The notes under the pieces are model-generated. The model was not told where the DNA came from and did no database searches. It saw nothing but the letters and a program-made list of their open reading frames with translations. A stretch of 64,000 nucleotides of DNA from Daucus carota subsp. sativus (Eukaryota > Streptophyta > Magnoliopsida > Apiales > Apiaceae), in the NCBI RefSeq assembly GCF_001625215.2, contig NC_030381.2, positions 43,212,689 through 43,276,688 on the forward strand, read 5' to 3'. Made by a program: the position numbers and the translations under genes. Of this stretch, positions 12,214-21,756 are shown in pieces. The first letter of the stretch is position 1. Each line of letters begins with the position of its first letter.

Positions 12214-13103
12214 TTTTTTTTTTTTTTTTGACAAAATGCAAATTTCATTCCATTAAATTAAAACAAGTCTAGTCGGGACAACTCCCCAACTAACAATGCA
12301 ATCAGGTTGATGAACAATAAAACGAGCTAAACAAATAGCCGCATTGTTTCCAGACTGCTTAACAAACTGAATCCAAGGATTCTTGAAATTAAAAATGAAT
12401 ACAAAGGCTTCTCGAGTAATCCAGCCTACATCAATCCCGAAAATGGTAGCTTCACAATTGACCTTCACAATAGTTCCATGGCTGTTGCGGTGTTCAGACG
12501 ACTCAGTTGTAAAAACTAAGCAATGAGGAACAAGGGTCCTCGAATAATGAACAACTATAATTTGTGAAAGGTGAGCACACGCGATCGCCACCGTTCCAAG
12601 CATACCCCAGCTATCTACATGCCGAAAGCCAGCTATAGACATGCCGAAAGTATTAATGATGCGATAAGCCAGATCTCCCAAAACTCCATCACAATCATTC
12701 TCATTGATAACACAAGACGACATATCAACGCAGAATCACCCAAGAATGGGGTACTAAATCAACACACGCCAAAAGGCGAGACGGGAAAACACAATCGGAT
12801 CTTTGATTTCAAAAGATCTGATTTATTCAGAAAGCAATCAAGCCCAAACTCAAATCCGAAACAGATCCGAGAATAAAACTCGATTGGAATCTTCGAGGTT
12901 TAAGCAACACTCGATTTTATTGAAAAACAAAAAACTAGTAAATAGTGGAGAAGATGGGAGAGCGAAGATGATTTGGTGGATGAAGAGGATGAAGGTGAAG
13001 AATGGAGAAGTGACGGCTAGTTTTGGGAGTCGACTCTCAAAACCCTAATTGTTTGTTTAATCTACCCGAAACATAGCTTCAAAATATTTAAAATAATAGT
13101 ACT
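12214..13103 (-). mobile_element. Internally deleted LINE-like retroposon
   Basis: On the minus strand the element begins after AAGAACAACCAACTC (13104-13118) with a leader (AATTAGGGTTTTGAGAGTC, then CT/TTC-rich sequence), passes through an RNase H-like reading frame, and ends in poly(A), seen as a T run at about 12212-12229. The same 15-bp word returns at 12199-12213. A target duplication, a poly(A) tail and a C-terminal RNase H remnant fit a plant L1-type LINE that has lost its endonuclease and reverse transcriptase regions. Confidence 0.7.
12253..12723 (-). pseudogene. RNase H-like (RVT_3) remnant of the LINE
   Basis: An open frame of 156 codons lies at the 3' end of the retroposon. The blocks ENDCDGVLGDLAYRI and GFRHVDSWG resemble the second half of a plant RVT_3 RNase H domain. 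IVKVNCEATIFGIDVGWITR resembles the start of such a domain, and FVKQSGNNAAICLARFIVHQ resembles the end. A second-half block preceding a first-half block suggests fused or rearranged fragments rather than one working enzyme. In LINEs this domain helps remove the RNA template; here it is almost surely inactive. Confidence 0.5.
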
Positions 13104-13693
13104 GAGTTGGTTGTTCTTGTACCATGAAGAAAAAGAGAGTACAAACATCTGATATCTCAGACTTAATTTTCATGATCAACATTGTGGTAATATAACATAA
13201 TTTAAGATTATATATTAGATAACTTTTCATAGTTATCCTATTAAGCTCCGGTACAAAATCATAACGTATTTGTTATCGTATTTTGAAGGATTAACGAGTA
13301 GTTAAGGTCCAAGTTAATACAAGGATGCTGTAAAGACTTCTCTATCTATTATCGGTCTTTCTAATGTGTGTGCCCAAGTGCACACAATAAACACTAAATT
13401 CTATAAAAATGGCCTATTTTGATTGGTGAAGTTGATATGAATGCAGGGGACATTATCATTTATTGTTCATCCACCAATTAAAATGAGCTATTTTTATTGG
13501 AGTTAGGAACTATTGTGTTGGCACACCATAGAGTATCCCATCTATTATAAGAAGTATATTACTTAAATTAGAACAAACGTTGAATCCGGGCAGGATCTCA
13601 AAAACTAGAACGGAAATGAGCAGATGCACTACAGATAGCGTTATAATGAATCAAGATCAAATTTCGTTGCCATACACTGTTTATACCTATTTA

Positions 13694-13995
13694 CTCCCTC
13701 CGTCCCACCAGATTCTTTACAGTTTCCTTTTTGGGATGTCCCATCCAATTCTTTACATTTCAAAACTTACCAAAAATAGTCAATGGAACCCACCACTTCC
13801 CAATTTTTCCTTCCTTTTCACACTACTTTTACTCCCTTTCACACTACTTTTACTCCATTATGTCCCTTTTATACATTAAAAATTAGTGGGTCCTACCACT
13901 TCAACCACTTTTCTTTCTCTTTTCAACTACTTTATACATATTTCTTAACCTCCGTGCCCAAACCAAACGTAAAGAATTGGCTGGGACGGAGGGAG
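13694..13995. mobile_element. Stowaway MITE
   Basis: The termini are CTCCCTCCGTCCCA and its inverse GGGACGGAGGGAG, flanked by TA at 13692-13693 and 13996-13997 as expected for Tc1/Mariner-type insertion. About 302 bp, no transposase. Just inside the ends it carries TTCTTTACA/GTAAAGAATTGG words, shared with the element at 54.1 kb, so the two belong to one subfamily. Confidence 0.85.
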
Positions 13996-14159
13996 TATTA
14001 TTTTTCAGCACTTCATTTACTTTTCTACAAGTAACGAATTTTAAAATTAAAAACACCACACTCCAAATTTGAAATTAATAGATTAAATAGAGATAAAATT
14101 GGAGGGTTGTAAATAAAAGTGGGAGAAGTAAATATTATATAAAAAAAACGATAAGTTAA

Positions 14160-14661
14160 GAGCATCTCTAATAACTCTTTAAATGAGCTCTTAAACTTTA
14201 AAGTTAAAGACGTGAAAAATTTGTGCTCCAATGACCTAGTTACCCTTCAAAATTTTAAAAAGTCTTTTCTTTCTTCACTCTTTTAAAGAGTATTTAGGTA
14301 CTTTTAGCTTATTATCATTAAATATCATATTCATTTCCCTCCAATTCTATTTATATCTCTCTGAATTGTATCTCCAGCTTTTTTCTCAAATAATAATAAA
14401 ATATAAATGAAAAGAAAGTATTAAGAATATTGTTGAAATTGTCATGATATTCAATGTATTAATTTGCTAGGAGTCATATATTATATTATTTTTTTACAGA
14501 ATAATGTAGGAGTCCATTAATAGATGTTCTGAGAGCATCTATATATTTTTTTTTAAGATGGGAGAGAGAAAGAAGATAAGGTAATTTTTCAATATTAGTT
14601 TGTTAGGAGTCATATATTATATTATTTTTTTAAAAAATGATTTAATAGTCAATTGGAGATG
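14160..14661. mobile_element. Tourist-like MITE, GAGCATCTCC family (decayed copy)
   Basis: The left end GAGCATCTCTAATAACTC follows TAA at 14157-14159. The right end CAATTGGAGATG is followed by TAA at 14662-14664, with the expected last CTC missing. An internal GAGCATCTATAT near 14533 suggests a second, nested or duplicated end. Same family as the copies at 42.1-42.9 and 57.9 kb. Confidence 0.55.
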
Positions 14662-15204
14662 TAAGAGCACCTAGACATTTTTTTAAAGGAAGGAGAGAGA
14701 AAGAAAAGAGTTTTAAACATTTTGATGCATCTTCTTAAATTTTAAATCAACCGTTTTTGAAAAAGATCGATCTGTTAATGTAAATTATAGAGACACCGTT
14801 TGTATGGGTTTTAAACATAAACTTTAAGCTACGAATTAAGTTTGGTCAATCTTCTTCGTGGATTTTCGATTGGAAATTACGCACACAATGCAAATGTGTG
14901 CAAAAGGATGATTTGAACTTGTTATCCTGGTCTCATGCATTACAAGAACCAAGAAGTTACTCATAAAACTAAAGATATGTAAATTTATTAATGCTGACAA
15001 GCAATACATATGGAAAAACGGGGATGGGCTTTTCATCATAAATTTAAGTGTAGTATTTTATTTATTGTGATATTCATGAACATATTTAGTGATGTGATAT
15101 TTTCTCAGCAAAAGAACATGGGTCTGATTTATTACATTAACTCTAGTAGCACACACATAGAATAGTGTGATTATTCTTCTTCTAGTGCAAGAGTTTGTTG
15201 AACC

Positions 15205-16748
15205 TTATTTTTCTGCAGATGTGATTGGTTTTAGGAGAATCTTAAACTGGGGTATAGAATTTCTTAGTCCGACTGCCGCACTCTTGTCATCTGGTTCATC
15301 AGATGCTTTCTCCAACTCAAATCGGTGAATTATAGTTGCTAAAGCTATCTGCACAAGTCGAAGTCCAAAAAAGATCCCAGGACACCTCCTTCTTCCGCTC
15401 CCAAATGGCAGCAACTCATAGTGGTTGCCCATAACATCCACATTTTGATGGCTTGTCAAGAACCTCTCTGGTTGAAACTCATCAGGATTAGGCCATACTT
15501 GAGGATCACGGTGGATCTTTGACAGATTAGCAATTAACAGCGTATCCTTTGGGATATTGTAACCTCCAATCTCACAGTCTTCTACAGATTCACGGGGTGG
15601 TAGTAGTTGTGAAGATGGATGTAAACGCATAGATTCTTTGATAATGGCTTGCAAGTATACCAAGTTCTTTATGTCGGACTCTTCAACTTGTCTATTCCTC
15701 CCAACATGGTTGTTCAGTTCATCTCTAGCCTTCTGAAGCACATGGGGGTTACTGATAAGTAGAAATACCACCTGGCTTAAAGTCATTCTTGTTGAATCTG
15801 CCGCTCCTGAGATAAATGTCTGCATGTAAAACATTTAAGTATAAAATTGCACATAGATAGTAATAATCCTTACAAAGTTCTGTGTCACTCCTGTTTAGAA
15901 GCGTGCATTTCATTTCAAATAAAGTATTTCAAATTACATGATTTGAGCTGTCATTTCAAATTCCCACGTTTATACTAATATTTGAATGTTTTGGATTTCA
16001 AATGAAATCTAAATCCATATTCCCAAACATGTCATATATTTCAATTTAGAATTTCAAATGAAATTCAAGTTTCCATTTAGGTTTATAAATATATGAACGC
16101 TTCAGTTTGATTATAAACAAAGACAGAGCATACCAAGGAAGTTGCCTTAACAACAGTGTCAGGGTCAAAGCCTTCAAAATCTGGGGATGTAGCCTTATCC
16201 ATTCTGGTGAGAATCATGTCCATGATATCATGTTGTTCATCTTTCGCTTTTCTTCTCAGTTTGTGCTCTCCCAAGCATTCAGTGAGTATACGGTCAGTTT
16301 CCTTTGCGGCCTCCTGCATTGCCTTCTCAGGACCTCCCCAGTCCAACCATCTTAAAAAAGAAACATAATCTCTCAAGTAAAAGCTGCCAACTTGTTCAGT
16401 AACGGTCCTTATGCGCTCTGAGAACTGAATTCCCTTTTTGTCGTTCCACTCATATCGTTTCCCCACAATGGTTCTCAGCACTATGTTCTGTGTCAAGCAT
16501 CCCAACCATTGATTTATATCAATTTTCACCATATGGCTTTGAGAACCTCTATTTTTTAACCAAAAGTCGTAAATATCTCCCACGGATTCCTTTATTTCAG
16601 ATATCCGAAGATGTTCAAACATCTCAATATGATGCACAGTCAGGAGCTCTCTTGTGATCTTGCGCATTTTTTGCCAGTAAGTTCCATATGGACCAACACC
16701 AAACATGGCATAGTTATAGGCCATTACTTCCGGTCCAATGCTTTTCAA
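15205..16748 (-). pseudogene. CYP82-like cytochrome P450, left arm, lacking its N-terminus
   Basis: P450 enzymes of this type are ER-bound haem monooxygenases; CYP82 members act in plant specialised metabolism. Two exons: about 16142-16748, reading KSIGPEVMAYNYAMFGVGPY through DTVVKATSL, and 15205-15821, from TFISGAADSTRMTLSQ to the stop. The intron is GT-AG (donor after KATSL, acceptor ACATGCAG). The ExxR block (KESMRLHP), PERF block (FQPERF) and haem loop (FGSGRRRCPG) are intact. The helix-I oxygen-binding block is GAADST rather than the usual GGSDTT. The first 80-90 residues (membrane anchor and Pro-rich hinge) are missing because the frame runs into the 53-bp hinge and then the opposite arm. 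The CYP82 call rests on HRDPQVWPNPDEFQPERFL and VDVMGNHYELLPFGSG. Without an anchor it is treated as a pseudogene. Confidence 0.85.
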
Positions 16749-16792
16749 AGGGGGCCATGGCCCCTTCTGGCCCCTATGTAGCTTCGTCCCTG
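16740..16792 (-). mobile_element. hAT-like transposon end at the hinge of the inverted repeat
   Basis: Read on the minus strand, the 53-bp spacer starts CAGGGACGAAGCTACATAGG and continues GGCCAGAAGGGGCCATGGCC. It resembles the CAGGGGCGGAGC-type ends common in plant hAT elements. It is not part of the P450 family sequence and sits exactly where the two arms meet. Only one end is present. The assignment is from remembered family appearance. Confidence 0.45.
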
Positions 16793-16793
16793 A

Positions 16794-18324
16794 TTGGACC
16801 GGAAGTAATGGCCTATAACTATGCTATGTTTGGTCTTGGTCCATATGGACCTTACTGGCAAAAAATGCGCAAGATCACAAGAGAGCTTCTAAGTGTGCAT
16901 CATATTGAGATGTTTGAACATCTTCGGATATCTGAAATAAAGGAATCCGTGGGAGATATCTACGACTTTTGGTTAAAAAATAGAAGTTTTCAGAGCCATA
17001 TGGTGAAAATTGATATCAATCAATGGTTGGGATGCTTGACACAGAACATAGTGCTGAGGACGATTGTGGGGAAACGATATGAGTGGAACGACAAAAATGG
17101 AATTCAGTTCTCAGAGCGCATAAGGACGGTTACTGGACAAGTTGGCAAATTTTACTTGAGAGATTATGTTTCTTTTTTAAGATGGTTGGACTGGGGAGGT
17201 CATGAGAAGGCAATGCAGGAGGCTGCAAAGGAAACTGACCGTATACTCACTGAATGGTTGGGAGAGCACAAACTGAGAAGAAAAGCGAAAGATGAACAAC
17301 ATGATATCATGGACATGATTCTCACCAGAATGGATGAGGCTACATCCCAAGATTTTGAAGGCTTTGACCCTGATACTGTTGTTAAGGCCACTTCCTTGGT
17401 ATGCTCTGTCTTTTTTTATAATCAAACTGAACCGTTCATATATTTAAAAACCTAAACGGAAACCTGAATTTCATTTGAAATTCTAAATTGAAATATATAA
17501 CCTGTTTGGGAATATGGATTTAGATTTCATTTGAAATCCAAAACATTCAAATATTAATATAAACCTGGGAATTTGAAATGACAGCTCAAATCCTGTAATT
17601 TGAAATACTTTATTTGAAATGAAATGCACGCTTCTAAACACGAGTGACGCAGAACTTTGGAAGGATTATTACTATCTATGCGCAATTTTATACTTAAATG
17701 TTTTACATGCAGACATTTATCTCAGGAGCGGCAGATTCAACAAGAATGACTTTAAGCCAGGTGGTATTTCTACTTATCAGTAACCCCCATGTGCTTCAGA
17801 AGGCTAGAGATGAACTGAACAACCATGTTGGGAGGAATAGACAAGTTGAAGAGTCCGACATAAAGAACTTGGTATACTTGCAAGCCATTATCAAAGAATC
17901 CATGCGTTTACATCCATCTTCACAACTACTACCACCCCGTGAATCTGTAGAAGACTGTGAGATTGGAGGTTACAATATCCCAAAGGATACGCTGTTAATT
18001 GCTAATCTGTCATAGATCCACCGTGATCCTCAAGTATGGCCTAATCCTGATGAGTTTCAACCAGAGAGGTTCTTGACTAGCCATCAAAATGTCGATGTCA
18101 TGGGCAACCACTATGAGTTGCTGCCATTTGGGAGCGGAAGAAGAAGGTGTCCGGGGATCTTTTTTGGACTTCGACTTGTGCAGATAGCTTTAGCAACTTT
18201 AATTCACCGATTCGAGTTGGAGAAAGCATCTGATGATCCAGATGACAAGAGTGCAACAGGACTAACAAATTCTATACCACAATTTAAGATTCTCCTCAAA
18301 CCAATCACATCTACAGAAAAATAA
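16794..18324 (+). pseudogene. CYP82-like cytochrome P450, right arm, with in-frame stop
   Basis: Mirror copy of the left-arm P450. Exon 1 is about 16794-17399 (LIGPEVMAYNYAMFGLGPYG to KATSL) and exon 2 is 17711-18324, with the same splice sites. Like its partner it has no N-terminal anchor. It also has TAG at 18013-18015 where the left arm reads AAG (Lys in SKIHRDP), which cuts the protein before PERF and the haem loop. Past the stop the frame is still open, with FGSGRRRCPG present, and one codon of the C-terminal region is lost (SATGL against SAAVGL). Few differences between arms indicate a recent duplication or gene conversion. Confidence 0.88.
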
Positions 18325-18589
18325 GGTTCAACAAACTCTTGCACTAGAAGAAGAATAATCACACAATTCTATGTGTGTGCTACTAGAGGTAATGTAATAA
18401 ATCAGACCCATGTTCTTCTATATGTGTTGATAATAACAGAAACATATATTGCTCGTCAACATTGATAAATTTACAAATTTTTAGTTATGAATAACGCATT
18501 GGTTCTTGTAATGAGACCAGGATAGCAAGTTGAAATCATCTATTTGAATTGTGTGCGTAATTTCCAATCGAATCCACAAAGAAAATTGA

Positions 18590-18747
18590 TTAGGGAAAAT
18601 TCTTTTTCCTGCGCCAGATGAAATTAGTGCAAAATCAGTCCCTGCGACGTCAATATTACCGATATATCTTTCTGGAACAAAATTATAATTTGGCTCTTCA
18701 AAAAATGTAGAATCTCTTCCTATGGTCCTCACATTTACTAGAATCAT
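18590..18747 (-). pseudogene. Third, degenerate P450 C-terminal fragment
   Basis: A minus-strand frame reads ILVNVRTIGRDSTFFEEPNY, FVPERYIGNIDVAGTDFALI and then SSGAGKRIFPN. This is the segment from the PERF block to the haem loop of a CYP71-clan P450. The haem-ligand Cys is replaced (normal loop FGAGKRICPG) and the phrase ends where the right arm of the inverted repeat begins. It differs from the CYP82-like copies (GTDFALI against NHYELLP), so it comes from another family member. Confidence 0.6.
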
Positions 18748-19112
18748 GATCCCTTTGACAATATATGTTACACATATTTTCTATCTTCATAATTTACACG
18801 ATGTTAGATTAAGATCATACTCGGTGAAGTGTTAAGATATCATCTAGAATTAAACTCGTTTTTTCGATAAATTGCGTATTTATCTATTCATATACCGTTC
18901 TCAGTTGGAAAAATTTAACGATTATGATAAAAAAGAATAACTAATTATTTCTATGTTTGATTATTATACTTAAACCTGATCTCGATATGAGAGAAGAAAA
19001 AAATTACTCAGTAAATTATAATTAGTGTCATGACTGTATCTGATAAATGATAGATCTTTGACAAGAATTAAAAGTTCATGTGACGTGTTATAACCAAAAA
19101 TTTGAGAGATCA

Positions 19113-19432
19113 AATGAAAAATAGCCCCAAATCTCAAATATTTTTGAAGAAATGCCCAAAATAACAAAGTTGGGAAAAATGGTCTCAAGTATCAATTAGA
19201 GACGCTGATAGTCTAGCGTTTTCAATTTTGGGATGAAAACGTGAGATCGTATAGTGTTTTGCTTTTTAATCCCAGCAAAACGCTACACTGTGTAGCGTCT
19301 ATCAAGGTTAACCTAATTAGACGCTACACGATGTAATGTTACAAAATGGTATTTGGGGGCCATTTTCCTGCATCCTGATATTTAGGGTATTAATGATGAA
19401 TATACAGGTATTCAGTATCAACACCCTTGAAA
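19113..19432. mobile_element. Mutator-like MITE with ACGCTAC palindromes (small copy)
   Basis: The left part (GAAAAATAGCCCCAAAT, then AATGCCCAAAATAACAAA) and the right part, read in reverse (GGGTGTTGATAC, AATACCCTAAATATCA, AAAATGGCCCCC), match the two ends of the larger element at 40454-41923. Between them lie ACGCTACACTGTGTAGCGT and related palindromic words. No clear target duplication was found. Confidence 0.5.
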
Positions 19433-19871
19433 ATTTCAGTTAATCTTGTGGTTTTATTATATATATGTTGAAACTCTAAAATCTGCATGAAAATATCACA
19501 TGATTTGTTATTCTATTAAAATAATATATTTCATTTTTCTGACAAAAAATGATTAAAAATGTCAATTTGAATTAACCAACACCGCAAGACATGTTCAAAC
19601 ATGACTTACCAAACTCAAAGACGCCCCAAAGTAGCATCATCCACCCGTTTGTGATATGGGAAATTTATGTGAAACTTTACTGGTTATTTGGCATCGTTAC
19701 GCGTTTTTAGTTTGACATTGTTATCTGCTTTTTTTTTCCAGGAACAACCGAGGTGTCTTCTTCTTTTCCCTTTTTTGCCTAGTAAAACTTACTTTACGCG
19801 TCCTGAAGCAGCCCTTTTGATCTTCATAGCTCACATTTATTTGCGCTGGCAGAAGTTCGTATCTGATAAAT

Positions 19872-21091
19872 GGGTTAAATGGCAGTTTGGTCATTCAACT
19901 GACTACGAACTTGCAATTGGGTCATCCAACTGAAAAAACTTTCAGTCAAATAACTAAACTCTTTAAAACTTTCAATTTGGTCACTTGCCGTTAGTGACGT
20001 TAAAAACTTGACGGAAAGATGAGTTGACGGGATGAGTTGTCCAAATCAATACAAGTGGCATGTACAGATCAATTATGTATTTTACCCGACCCATAACCCA
20101 ATTATTTTTATATGAACTCTTTTCCTAATTAACAACATAGAAGAAACTAAAATTAATTAATATACTTCTACACCATCATCATCTTCACGCACCCAAATAG
20201 ATGGCCTTGAATCTGTACAACCATCCTATGTAAAGTTATCTTATGGGTCTTAATCTATTGTACAAGTTCCTAGCTACAAATCGCTCAATCAACCATCGAC
20301 AAAGCCTCCAAGAAGCTTGAGATCGTGAAGACCGATCCCATGGCCTTAAAAATCTCAGTGAAAGAATCGACAAAGACTTGTATGTTGCAAGAGAATAGAA
20401 GTACGGTGCTTGATGAGAGTAAGATTGAAGAGATTTTGAGGGTGTATTTGGGAAGAGTGGGGATGATGGGTGGGGAAGAAGGGGGTTTCGGAGTTAAGAA
20501 TTAGGGAGAATATGAACGTGAAAAGTGGGGATGTTATGGTTGGGGATGCTTCCCAGGGATTTGAGGGATTTGTGGATATTGTTTTTGAGTATATTATTTC
20601 TTGGAAATTGATGATATATGGTTTGGGTCATTGTGATTGGGATAGCAAGGTTGTAAATGAGATGTGGTTTTGGTTCGGATGTGACGACAATGGTTATCAA
20701 TTTACCAATTTCTACGCATTTAGGTGATGATGGCGGTGCTGGGGAATAGATTCATTCCTATACATGCAACGTGTTTGATGAAAAGTTTAAAAGAGAGGTG
20801 ATTGTTTAGATATTGATGGTTTATGGGTTTTGTCACCTGATTTAATGGCGTGGATCGGGTCAAGTTATTTGGGTATCTGTTGATGTGGTTGCTTATTTGG
20901 ATCTTATCATATAACAATTTAACAGATTCTGTTAAAGTCAAAGGAGACTTAACGGCCGTGAAAGTTTGTCAATGTTTAGTGACCGGATTGAAAGTTATAA
21001 TGAGTTTAATGATTCGTTTGAAAGTTTTTTGGGTTCGATGACCCACTTGCAAGTTGGGTGTCAGTTGAGTGACGAAAATGCTATTTAACCC
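19872..21091. mobile_element. Non-autonomous Mutator-like element, possible Pack-MULE
   Basis: The 1220-bp element is bounded by an exact 10-bp direct repeat TCTGATAAAT (19862-19871 and 21092-21101), in the 9-11 bp range typical of MULEs. The ends are long inverted repeats (left GGGTTAAATGGCAGTTTGG, right in reverse GGGTTAAATAGCATTTTCG), followed on both sides by TCACTCAACTG-type words over roughly 150 bp. The interior at about 20160-20510 is richer in GC and reads in one frame DKASKKLEIVKTDPMALKIS and DESKIEEILRVYLGRVGMMG before a stop, like a captured host exon. I do not recognise the donor gene. No transposase. Confidence 0.75.
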
Positions 21092-21756
21092 TCTGATAAA
21101 TTGTGTAAGCTTAGTAGCTTACGGACACCCATACATGTTTTTCTTACCATTTGGATTCATTCCTCAACGAACAATACACATGAAACTACTGAACTTGCTG
21201 GTATGCAGATATTCTGTTTTTTCTTCATAGTTCACAGCACAAGGGTACATTTAAAGAGAATGTTTCCACCCATCTGGGTAATAACCAAGCGCCGCTGCTC
21301 TGCCAGCAGGGCAATTCATAGGCACACTAATTCTTGAAATTACTATGAGATTTCTGTCATTCGAATAGGGAAACACAAAATTATATAAATGCTATCATAT
21401 TTATTAGATGCAGACAGCTTTTGTTGTAAACAAAAGTCTGAGACACGCAGATCACTACAGGATTTCAAGACTAAAGCCTCATTGAAGGCGCAACTAAATT
21501 CTTGTTCTGTAGTACCCAACAGAATCAATATAAACTAGTATAGAGAAAAGAAGGATTAGGAACTATGCATACTACTGTATAAAAAAGACTTTGTCTATCC
21601 AAAACAGAGTTAGTAACTCGTCCTTGGGTACATTTTATCAGGGTTTGCACAAACCCTTTTGCAACTTTCACACCTCAGGAGCATAATATTCTGTTATCTA
21701 CAGTCATATTTGATAAAGAGACCTCCTCATAGCATCTTGACAATAACTGTTATCTA

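Larger units (their letters stand above)
14847..18598. repeat. Large inverted repeat of a P450 gene (arms about 1.8-1.9 kb, 53-bp spacer)
   Basis: The left arm (about 14847-16739) and right arm (16793 to about 18598) are near-identical reverse complements. They cover the P450 coding parts, the intron, the 3' flank (homologous up to 15112 and 18418) and a further block matching 14847-15000 with 18480-18598 after an indel. The hinge is 16740-16792. A transcript through the hinge would fold into a hairpin of more than 1.5 kb. Confidence 0.9.

Noticed and set aside
16107-17425. Open frames antisense to the P450 arms
   Set aside because: Shadows of the P450 exons; mirrored in both arms because of the inverted repeat.
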